Notes under the pieces: generated by a model
Seen by the model: the letters and a program-made list of their open reading frames with translations, nothing else
What the model was told of the DNA's origin: nothing
The model's database searches: none
DNA from: Tannerella sp.
GTDB lineage: Bacteria > Bacteroidota > Bacteroidia > Bacteroidales > Tannerellaceae
Length of the DNA: 7,698 nucleotides
Direction: 5' to 3'
Assembly (NCBI GenBank): GCA_031261145.1
Contig: JAISJX010000022.1
Coordinates: 1-7,698, forward strand
Shown: positions 1-5,587 of the stretch, one piece after another
Numbering within the stretch: position 1 is the first letter of the stretch
How the letters are laid out: each line of letters opens with the position of its first letter
Program-made: the position numbers and the translations under genes

Positions 1-1454
1 TGACCGGCCATGGCATGCCATCCAATCCAGGCGGCTTCGGCGGGAGGCGAAAACGTAAAGGTGTTGGGACGCGCTTCGGCGCAACAAGTATATACCGTAC
101 TTACTTTTCCGGCTTTTTCCCTGGCGGCCTTCACATCTGCCGGAAATTCATGTCCGAACGAGATGCACAAGTCATAGAGGTCTTTTTCTATTTCGGCGTG
201 ATATCCGCCGGCTAAGGCAATCTTAAATGCGGGGTCTGCTTTTTTGATGACCTTAATGGCTTCGATCATAGCCTCCAATCCGCGTTCGTCCATGGCGATG
301 GTGGTCTTGTCGAACCAGCCTTTCTGACGCAGGTGTTTGGCGAAATCAGCAAGGAAACGGCCCCAATATTCATTGTATAACGCCTCTCCGGGTTTGGCGG
401 TTACATACAGGACGCGGTTGGTCGCCTGATCAAAATAATCGAAACTGAGCGCCCAGGGTATCAGGGTATAACAGTTTATCTGCTTGTCGATCCCGACACT
501 TTGCATAAACTCGACCCACTTGTCGAACACGGTATAATCATACGCCCAACTGCCGTCTAACTTTTTCATCTTACCGACCATGCTATCGAAGAAATCTTCC
601 GTTTGTCCGTTCCACGGTTTGTGCATGATGGTAGTCGTAATGATTTTCTGACCGGCGTCGGCCAATATTTTCATTACGGGGCGCATAAGGTCGAAATGTT
701 CCTTGCTCCACAGGGGAACTTGATAATAACGCGCTACGGAATAGGGATTCTGCCATAAGTCCAAGTGAAACGCCCAGTCTTTGGGGTCGGGCAGCGTACG
801 GTTGAGAACATCCAATTCCAGACTGAGGGTCATCGGAGCGGTATTTTTCCCGGAAACAGTCAGGCTGCCTTTGTATTTTCCGGCTTTTACGCCGGAAGGT
901 ATCCGGACATTCACCCAAACGGGCTGGGTCGTATTGGCTTTCACGTCGATAGACTTCACTATATCCAGCACATCGGCGACTAAAGAAGAGTCCCACTCTG
1001 CTTTGTTCTCACGATGGCCGCAGCCGCTTTTTCCATCTTTGTTCAGCTCATCGGTCATCACATAACGGACAAAATTGGTTTGAACCGCTGTGGCCGGAAT
1101 AACGGATGAACCGTTCTTTAAGTCACTGACGGCCACCGTCACGTCCGATAAATCCGTTTTTGTCCACAGAACGGCTTGGGCGTTCACCCGTTCGCCTTTC
1201 CAGGCTTTTACCGACAGGCCGGTTGCTTTTTTCACATCCGGCACATCGTATTTGGCATAGCGAATATCGGCGCTTGCCCAACTGAATTGGACGCTTGCCT
1301 GCCTGTTCCATACTTCGACGCCGTCATGCGGTTTCGGGTCTGCCAATTCTTCATAACGATAGTCCTGAGCGACCATGCCTTGCGAAGAAACGCTTAACAT
1401 AAATGCAGCCATAATAACCTTTGCTGCTCTTAGTTTGATGTTTAATCTTTTCAT
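1..1454 (-). CDS. GH123-family secreted glycosidase (beta-N-acetylgalactosaminidase-like), C-terminus cut by window edge
   Basis: Likely removes terminal beta-linked GalNAc from host-type glycans, in the periplasm or at the cell surface. The ATG at 1454 opens a frame that stays open to the window edge (484 residues visible). Residues 1-29 form a signal peptide: basic MKRLNIKLR, a hydrophobic stretch, then MVA before QD. No lipobox Cys is visible. Residues about 31-215 look like the beta-sandwich N-terminal domain, with PVWVNVRIPSGVKAGKYKG near 178-196. A barrel-like catalytic domain follows (HLDLWQNPYSVARYY from 220, TTTIMHKPWNG about 273-283). Residues D389-E390 (in AMDERGLEAM) match the adjacent Asp-Glu pair that GH123 enzymes use for substrate-assisted catalysis. 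Family members have a further C-terminal part, so roughly 100 residues are probably missing. No SusC/D pair is in view, so the exact substrate is open. Other DUF4091-type glycosidases are the main alternative. Confidence 0.82.
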   Translation of the reverse strand, partial: MKRLNIKLRAAKVIMAAFMLSVSSQGMVAQDYRYEELADPKPHDGVEVWNRQASVQFSWASADIRYAKYDVPDVKKATGLSVKAWKGERVNAQAVLWTKTDLSDVTVAVSDLKNGSSVIPATAVQTNFVRYVMTDELNKDGKSGCGHRENKAEWDSSLVADVLDIVKSIDVKANTTQPVWVNVRIPSGVKAGKYKGSLTVSGKNTAPMTLSLELDVLNRTLPDPKDWAFHLDLWQNPYSVARYYQVPLWSKEHFDLMRPVMKILADAGQKIITTTIMHKPWNGQTEDFFDSMVGKMKKLDGSWAYDYTVFDKWVEFMQSVGIDKQINCYTLIPWALSFDYFDQATNRVLYVTAKPGEALYNEYWGRFLADFAKHLRQKGWFDKTTIAMDERGLEAMIEAIKVIKKADPAFKIALAGGYHAEIEKDLYDLCISFGHEFPADVKAAREKAGKVSTVYTCCAEARPNTFTFSPPAEAAWIGWHAMAG

Positions 1455-1463
1455 GTCGTAACA

Positions 1464-1477
1464 ATTTGTTTACAAAT
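1464..1477. repeat. Small palindrome ATTTGT-TT-ACAAAT before the GH123 gene
   Basis: Two perfect 6-bp arms are separated by 2 bp, and they overlap the candidate -7 element. The position would suit a repressor site, but in AT-rich DNA a 6-bp inverted repeat can arise by chance. Confidence 0.3.
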
Positions 1478-1480
1478 ATA
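1473..1480 (-). promoter_or_regulatory. Possible -7 promoter element for the GH123 gene
   Basis: The minus strand reads TATATTTG, an exact match to the Bacteroidota -7 consensus TAnnTTTG, 18 nt before the ATG at 1454. No TTTG lies at the expected -33 distance, and the implied leader would be only about 12 nt. Treat it as a candidate. It overlaps the small palindrome at 1464-1477. Confidence 0.35.
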
Positions 1481-1599
1481 CTCCTTTTATTATAAAATCA
1501 CTTCGTTTGTACGTCTTTTTAATATTACAGGTGCTTTCATGGCGGCAAAATTAGACAAATAAATTGAGAATTGAAAATTAAGATTCAAAGATTACGGCA

Positions 1600-1650
1600 A
1601 ACGGTGCACGATTTGAACGCCCGGTGTCGTGCACCGTTGCATCGTGCACC
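1600..1650. repeat. GTGCAC inverted/direct repeat cluster in the tpx-GH123 gap
   Basis: The gap between the GH123 start and the tpx stop (1455-1743) has no gene. Inside it, AACGGTGCACGA (1600-1611) and TCGTGCACCGTT (1627-1638) are perfect 12-bp inverted arms with a 15-nt loop. A third, direct copy TCGTGCACC follows at 1642-1650, so the hexamer GTGCAC occurs three times in 46 bp. The block is much more GC-rich than the flanking AT-rich sequence. It resembles a dispersed intergenic repeat or a multi-site operator. No T-run follows on either strand, so it is not an ordinary terminator. Confidence 0.7.
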
Positions 1651-1667
1651 CTGTATTGGCAACGGAT

Positions 1668-1707
1668 AAAAAAACAGAGGCCGTTAGATTCTCATCCTAC
1701 GACCTCT
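1668..1707 (-). terminator. Intrinsic terminator downstream of tpx
   Basis: On the minus strand, AGAGGTCGT (1707-1699) pairs with ACGGCCTCT (1684-1676) as 9 bp including one G-U. After an A-A mismatch there is a 4-bp inner stem (GGAT/ATCT) closed by a GAGA tetraloop. The sequence continues with G and seven T residues (1674-1668). It starts 36 nt past the tpx stop, so it should end the tpx transcript and insulate the GH123 gene. Confidence 0.85.
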
Positions 1708-1743
1708 TACAACTAACCCTTAACTTAACAATGAAAAAAAACT

Positions 1744-2247
1744 TTACAATATGAACGAAGTTATGGCTGCCTCATAGTTCGGCTCTTGAGTTATTTCCGA
1801 AACAAGTTCCGTGTATATTATTTTGCCGGTTTCATCAACCACAATCACGCAGCGGGTTAATAAGCCCTGCAGCGGACCGTCGATGAGCAACATCCCGTAA
1901 TTATCTTCAAAAGTAGCGTTTCGGAATGCCGAAACCGTAACGACCCCATCAATACCTTCTGTCGTACAAAACCGTCCCTGTGCAAAGGGCAGGTCTTTGG
2001 ATATGGCCAAAACCACCGTGTTGGCCAACGACGCTGCTTCCTTGTTGAAACGTCTGACAGATGCGGCGCACACGGCCGTATCTAAACTTGGAAAAACATT
2101 CAGAATCACCCGCTTCCCTTTCAGCGAACGAAGGGTTATCTCTGATAAATCACCTTTCACACCCGTGAAATCCGGCGCTAAGGTTCCTACTTTGGGGAGA
2201 ACTCCGTTTGTGTTCACCTTACTTCCTTTAAATGCTACTTCTGCCAT
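1744..2247 (-). CDS. tpx: Thiol peroxidase Tpx (atypical 2-Cys peroxiredoxin)
   Basis: Reduces hydrogen peroxide and alkyl hydroperoxides with electrons from thioredoxin. The 167-aa product has the typical Tpx length and close similarity to E. coli Tpx along its whole length. The peroxidatic Cys is C60 in FPSLDTAVCAASVRRFN and the resolving Cys is C94 in LPFAQGRFC. The downstream FRNATFEDNYGM and IDGPLQGLLTR segments are also family-typical. The chosen start is the ATG at 2247 (MAEVAFKG), which matches the family N-terminus; a longer frame would need a TTG at 2265 and adds only MIIKKD. It lies 96 bp after comEC with no clear terminator between them, so it may have its own promoter or be read through. 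I see no recognisable OxyR site. A strong terminator follows it. Confidence 0.95.
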   Translation of the reverse strand: MAEVAFKGSKVNTNGVLPKVGTLAPDFTGVKGDLSEITLRSLKGKRVILNVFPSLDTAVCAASVRRFNKEAASLANTVVLAISKDLPFAQGRFCTTEGIDGVVTVSAFRNATFEDNYGMLLIDGPLQGLLTRCVIVVDETGKIIYTELVSEITQEPNYEAAITSFIL

Positions 2248-2343
2248 ATCTTTTTTTATTATCAATTTCTCTTTTCTATCTATATAACAACTAAAATGCC
2301 ACTTTGTTTTTGGCTTAACTTTATTTAACCCACAATAATGCGT

Positions 2344-3603
2344 TTAAAAAAATAATTGCCTGCACAACAGCAGTATAAAAAACACAAGACTTACCTGCAA
2401 TACCATCACACGCTTCGAATGAAAATAATAGAACAGCAGTCCTAATATCAGGTACGAGCCGATAAGCGACACAAAATCAAAACGCAACGGAAATGTCGCC
2501 CACGAAATCCGACTGAATTGATCCACTATCCACAGCATACATTCCGTCAAGCGTTCGAGCGCCCACTGCAACATGCCGTATCCGGGCATTCCCGTCGGCA
2601 ACAGCATAAATAACAACGTCACCGGAATCAGCACCGTCGCCAACAGCGACAAAAACAGATTCGTAAACAGGAAGACTGCCGAGCTTTTCCCGAAATAATA
2701 GCAACAAAGAAAAAACGTCCCGGTCTGGGCAGCCATCGTAACCGTCAATACGCTCCACGGCTCGGCGAGCAACGGGTTCCGGGGTTGAATCAAACGGGCA
2801 AAACGGGGTTGAAGGTACAAAATGAAAAAAACAGCCAGAAAACTCAGTTGAAATCCCACATCAAACAAGTAAAACGGCTGATAAACCAACATGCAAAAGG
2901 CCACAGCGGCCAATGTATTATACCGGTCCGGACGACGTCCCGTAGCCTGCCCCGTCAGGAAAATCATAAACATCAGCGCCGACCGTACCGCAGGAGTCGA
3001 AAGCCCCGCAATATAGGTAAACGCCCACAACGGAAACAATATCAGGAAGTATTTCAACCATCGGTAAAACCTTCGCCGCGGGAAAAACGAAAGTATCTTC
3101 ATCAGGAATCCACACACTATCGCCACATGAAAACCACTGACCGACAGCAAATGCGCTACTCCAAGCATCGAAAACCGATCCCGCAAATCCCGGCTCATCG
3201 CTTTCCGGTAATTGATCGTAATGGTCGCCAGAATCGCCTTTCCTTCATCCGGCAACCGGAGCCGGTCTAACCGGGCGACCATCTCTTCCTGGGCTGCCTG
3301 CGCCTTTTCCTGCAACCAGCTATATTCCGCAGGCTCCGAAAGCCGCCGCTCGGCGTATGCCGTGGTCTGAATAGCCAGAAAAAGAAACATGCCGGAAAGC
3401 AATATCCCCCACATCCAGCGGGTATTATATGAAAAACCGTCTTTCTTCGCTGCACCAAACAACGAAAAAATCACAACTCCCGCCAACACAAGCAACAACA
3501 GCAAACTCCATCGCTGAAGCGGAAAACAGACTTGCAGCACAATACCCGTTATCCACCAAAAAAGCGGCCTTATAAATGGTCGCTTTTTGATTGCTTCTAT
3601 CAT
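2344..3603 (-). CDS. ComEC/Rec2-family competence membrane protein, short form
   Basis: ComEC proteins form the inner-membrane channel that takes up single-stranded DNA during natural transformation. The 419-aa product has the Competence-domain hallmarks HLLSVSGFHV (151-160), GLSTPAVRSALM (200-211) and DVGFQLSFLAV (248-258). About 10-12 hydrophobic segments are visible: three before residue 82 and the rest from about 155 to 416. Between residues 82 and 150 there is only a short charged, partly helical linker, so the OB-fold domain (DUF4131) seen in longer relatives appears absent. No metallo-beta-lactamase domain follows the last membrane segment. The frame is uninterrupted, so this looks like a genuine short form, not a broken gene. 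It starts 13 nt after the rpe stop, in a likely operon. Actual DNA uptake is unproven. Confidence 0.85.
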   Translation of the reverse strand: MIEAIKKRPFIRPLFWWITGIVLQVCFPLQRWSLLLLLVLAGVVIFSLFGAAKKDGFSYNTRWMWGILLSGMFLFLAIQTTAYAERRLSEPAEYSWLQEKAQAAQEEMVARLDRLRLPDEGKAILATITINYRKAMSRDLRDRFSMLGVAHLLSVSGFHVAIVCGFLMKILSFFPRRRFYRWLKYFLILFPLWAFTYIAGLSTPAVRSALMFMIFLTGQATGRRPDRYNTLAAVAFCMLVYQPFYLFDVGFQLSFLAVFFILYLQPRFARLIQPRNPLLAEPWSVLTVTMAAQTGTFFLCCYYFGKSSAVFLFTNLFLSLLATVLIPVTLLFMLLPTGMPGYGMLQWALERLTECMLWIVDQFSRISWATFPLRFDFVSLIGSYLILGLLFYYFHSKRVMVLQVSLVFFILLLCRQLFF

Positions 3604-3616
3604 ACGGATGAGGTAT

Positions 3617-4267
3617 TTACAACTCTTTCAGTTCTTTGATCATCCGAATCGGATCAGGGGCATTAAATACGCTGTTTCCGGCGACCAACACGTCCGCTCC
3701 GGCAGCCAGCAACCGTTGCGCCGTCTCTCTATTAACGCCGCCATCGACTTCGATCAGCGTACTCAGTCCTCTTTCGGTTATCATTTGTTTTAACCGTTCC
3801 GTCTTCGTAACCGAATGTTCGATAAACTTTTGCGCGCCGAATCCCGGATTCACCGACATCAGCAACACCATGTCCACTTCTTGGATAATATCCTCCAGCA
3901 CAGCGATTGGCGTATGCGGATTCAATGTCACCCCGGCTTTCATTCCGGCTTCCTTAATCGCTGCCACCGTACGGTTCAGATGCAAACAAGCCTCGTAATG
4001 CACATTCATCAGGTAAGCGCCTGCCGACGCTACTTCACGGATAAACTTCTGCGGTTCCACAATCATCAAATGGACGTCCATCGGCTTGGTCGAAGCCCGC
4101 TTCACGGCTTCCAAAACAGGAAAACCAAACGAGATATTCGGCACAAACACCCCATCCATCACATCCAAATGCAGCCAGTCGGCAACACTTGCGTTCACCA
4201 TCTCCACATCCCGCTGAAGATTCAGAAAATCAGCCGACAATAACGACGGCGCTATCTTATGATTCAT
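3617..4267 (-). CDS. rpe: Ribulose-phosphate 3-epimerase
   Basis: Interconverts D-ribulose 5-phosphate and D-xylulose 5-phosphate in the cytosolic pentose phosphate pathway. The 216-aa product has the normal family length and a complete TIM-barrel motif set. These are IAPSLLSADF at the N-terminus, WLHLDVMDGVFVPN (H33 and D35), DVHLMI (H66), the phosphate-side SVNPGFGAQKF, and EVDGGVN (D175). H33, D35, H66 and D175 correspond to the metal-binding and acid/base residues of the family. One small departure is GFGAQ where GFGGQ is usual, probably harmless. It starts 9 nt after the 59-aa ORF and is followed at 13 nt by comEC, so the three are probably co-transcribed. Confidence 0.96.
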   Translation of the reverse strand: MNHKIAPSLLSADFLNLQRDVEMVNASVADWLHLDVMDGVFVPNISFGFPVLEAVKRASTKPMDVHLMIVEPQKFIREVASAGAYLMNVHYEACLHLNRTVAAIKEAGMKAGVTLNPHTPIAVLEDIIQEVDMVLLMSVNPGFGAQKFIEHSVTKTERLKQMITERGLSTLIEVDGGVNRETAQRLLAAGADVLVAGNSVFNAPDPIRMIKELKEL

Positions 4268-4276
4268 TTTTTCAGA

Positions 4277-4456
4277 TTAATTGGCGATATAGGAACACAA
4301 CCCGACCTTTAACGCAGGTTCATATTGATAAACTCTGGCAAACTGGCGGATAAGGCATAATGTCATTTCATACGGGCCGACATTGTAGTTTTTCCCGTCT
4401 TTTGCAATGTGTCTCTGTTCCATACTGTTCATACTCGGTGTAAAAATTCTCTTCAT
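4277..4456 (-). CDS. 59-aa protein of unknown function, first gene of the rpe unit
   Basis: I do not recognise this product. I chose the ATG at 4456 because GAAGGA lies 6 nt upstream, one of the few good Shine-Dalgarno sequences in the window. Other in-frame starts are ATG 4462 and, much less likely, GTG 4525. The protein is basic at its start (MKRIFTP), has a Gly/Asn-containing turn (KDGKNYNVGPYE, 20-30) and then a probable amphipathic helix (MTLCLIRQFARVYQYEPAL, 31-49). It ends in VGLCSYIAN. There are two Cys, C34 and C53. No signal peptide or membrane segment is visible. The 9-nt gap to rpe and the good ribosome site argue for a real translated gene. A chance ORF in the rpe leader is the alternative. 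Confidence 0.65.
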   Translation of the reverse strand: MKRIFTPSMNSMEQRHIAKDGKNYNVGPYEMTLCLIRQFARVYQYEPALKVGLCSYIAN

Positions 4457-4687
4457 AGGCATTCCTTCATTTTTTATATTATTAAACATTTTGTAAATAA
4501 GATGATTGCGCCCTTCCATAAACACAACCTTCCCGTTAGTTACCCGCCATTAATGTCTGATGAAAAATCTCACACGAAGAACAGCAGATACGTTCTTTTC
4601 AATCTATTGCAAAAACGCTTCCACGATTACGTACGAATCATTCCAAACGTTTTTACACATAAAAAACGCACCTGTCTTTATATTATT

Positions 4688-4729
4688 GTATAAAGTCTCT
4701 TTTTTTTTCGCAAAAAAGAGACTTTATAC
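4688..4729. repeat. 18-bp perfect inverted repeat downstream of the sigma gene
   Basis: Arms 4688-4705 and 4712-4729 (GTATAAAGTCTC followed by six T, and its complement) are perfectly complementary around a 6-nt centre. The hairpin begins 15 nt past the sigma stop, so it may stop that transcript or protect its 3' end. It is not a textbook terminator, because the T/A runs lie inside the stem next to the loop and no T-run follows on the minus strand. The rest of the gene-free stretch 4457-4743 is AT-rich leader for the small ORF-rpe-comEC unit, and I find no convincing promoter in it. Confidence 0.7.
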
Positions 4730-4743
4730 GAGAAAAGGCTTTT

Positions 4744-5337
4744 TTAAACAAACGAAAGTTCAATCTTGTTTTCTTCGGCCATCCGGCGAAGGTTCAGGAT
4801 TGCATAACGCATACGTCCCAAAGCGGTATTGATACTGACGCCTGTTAGATCGGCTATTTCTTTAAAACTCTTATCCTGATAATAACGCATTTCCAGCACT
4901 TCGCGTTGATTGTCCGGCAGGTGTTTCACCATCTTCCGAATGTCGGCATAGACCTGCTCCTGCACCATCGAATCTTCGATCGTACCCTCACACAAACGGA
5001 TATCGTTGAATATATCCACTTCAACATCGTCATTCGAAATCGTATTTTCGTTTCGTTCCTGACGGAAATTGTCAATGATCAGATTATGGGCGATGCGCAT
5101 GATCCATGCTTTAAACTTACCGTTTTCTGTATAACGGCCCTGTTTAATCGTCGTAATCACTTTGACAAATGTTTCCTGAAAAATATCTTCCGTCAAATCA
5201 CGATCCCGTACAGTATAATATATGTACGTGTGAATACTACTTTTGTGTCTATTCAACAAAACATCGAAGGCGGAATTATCACCATTCGCATATAAAACGA
5301 CCAATTCTTCATCGGTCATCGTTTTCAAATCTTTCAT
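4744..5337 (-). CDS. Sigma-70 family (ECF-type) RNA polymerase sigma factor
   Basis: Directs RNA polymerase to a specific promoter set. The 197-aa product has region 2 at about 24-94, including the core-binding and -10-recognition block DLTEDIFQETFVKV (47-60) and KFKAWIMRIAHNLIIDNFRQ (74-93). Region 4 spans about 133-186 (LPDNQREVLEMRYYQDKSFKEIADLTG onward), with a helix-turn-helix at about 157-184. The linker at 95-127 is acidic and somewhat long. No regions 1 or 3 are present, which fits the ECF class. The ATG at 5337 is used; an in-frame ATG seven codons in (MTDEEL) is possible. No anti-sigma gene adjoins it: the neighbours are a beta-barrel gene upstream and the rpe unit downstream. It has its own candidate promoter at 5421-5452. 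The target regulon cannot be read from this window. Confidence 0.93.
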   Translation of the reverse strand: MKDLKTMTDEELVVLYANGDNSAFDVLLNRHKSSIHTYIYYTVRDRDLTEDIFQETFVKVITTIKQGRYTENGKFKAWIMRIAHNLIIDNFRQERNENTISNDDVEVDIFNDIRLCEGTIEDSMVQEQVYADIRKMVKHLPDNQREVLEMRYYQDKSFKEIADLTGVSINTALGRMRYAILNLRRMAEENKIELSFV

Positions 5338-5420
5338 TACATCCTATTTTTTTGGTTTCAGTGTAATGTTATGCTATAGGCGTATCGGTTTAAATTGTTA
5401 TTAATTCATTTTATCAGAAG

Positions 5421-5452
5421 CAAAGTAATAAAAAGTTTCGCAGGCGGCCAAA
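5421..5452 (-). promoter_or_regulatory. Candidate Bacteroidota-type promoter of the sigma gene
   Basis: On the minus strand TTTG (5452-5449) is followed after 20 nt by TTACTTTG (5428-5421). This matches the TTTG / TAnnTTTG consensus at the right spacing with one mismatch (T for A at the second position of the -7 box). Transcription would start near 5414, giving a leader of about 75-80 nt before the ATG at 5337. The upstream palindrome 5451-5470 touches the -33 element. Confidence 0.55.
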
Positions 5453-5470
5453 TTTTTCAGGTGAAAAATT
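5451..5470. repeat. 20-bp palindrome abutting the sigma promoter
   Basis: AATTTTTCA and TGAAAAATT are perfect 9-bp arms around GG. With only 2 nt between the arms it would make a poor RNA hairpin, so a dimeric protein-binding site is more likely. It overlaps the first two bases of the candidate -33 box. Confidence 0.5.
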
Positions 5471-5484
5471 CGTTTTATTGTACG

Positions 5485-5517
5485 AAAAAAGGGATTTTTA
5501 GTACAAAACCCCTTTTT
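5485..5517 (-). terminator. Intrinsic terminator of the outer membrane protein gene
   Basis: The minus strand gives AAAAAGGG (5517-5510), a 16-nt loop and CCCTTTTTT (5493-5485), with the T-run required of an intrinsic terminator. Outer TTGTAC/GTACAA arms (5478-5483 and 5501-5506) allow a competing fold. It lies about 70 nt past the barrel gene stop. The stem is A-T symmetric, so it could work in both directions. Confidence 0.6.
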
Positions 5518-5521
5518 AGGC

Positions 5522-5548
5522 GTATAACGGGGGGTTCGACCCCGGTAC
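5522..5548. repeat. GC-rich hairpin in the 3' region of the outer membrane protein gene
   Basis: CGGGG (5528-5532) and CCCCG (5540-5544) pair around GGTTCGA. GTA (5522-5524) and TAC (5546-5548) can extend the stem past small unpaired stretches. It stands between the barrel stop and the terminator at 5485-5517, and may stabilise the mRNA 3' end. The GGTTCGA loop recalls a tRNA T-arm, but no tRNA can be folded around it. Confidence 0.45.
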
Positions 5549-5587
5549 ACATTCTAACAACTATGAGCATGAGCAAAACCTTTAGAT

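Noticed and set aside
10..21. 12-bp palindrome ATGGCATGCCAT
   Set aside because: It falls inside the GH123 coding region and is explained by the codons for Trp-His-Ala-Met.
583..996. Minus-strand 137-codon open frame inside the GH123 gene
   Set aside because: It lies out of frame within a well-supported glycosidase reading frame and its translation has no domain-like features.
2248..2343. Possible terminator or OxyR-type site between comEC and tpx
   Set aside because: Only a 4-bp GCCA/TGGC stem is visible and no exact TAnnTTTG or recognisable OxyR pattern, so nothing can be supported.
2785..3270. Plus-strand 161-codon open frame opposite comEC
   Set aside because: It is rich in Lys, Arg, Gln and His, the usual antisense shadow of a hydrophobic membrane protein gene.
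5522..5548. GGTTCGA loop with GC stems, resembling a tRNA T-arm
   Set aside because: The standard T-loop register gives only two pairs, and no acceptor, D-arm, anticodon arm or CCA end can be placed around it.
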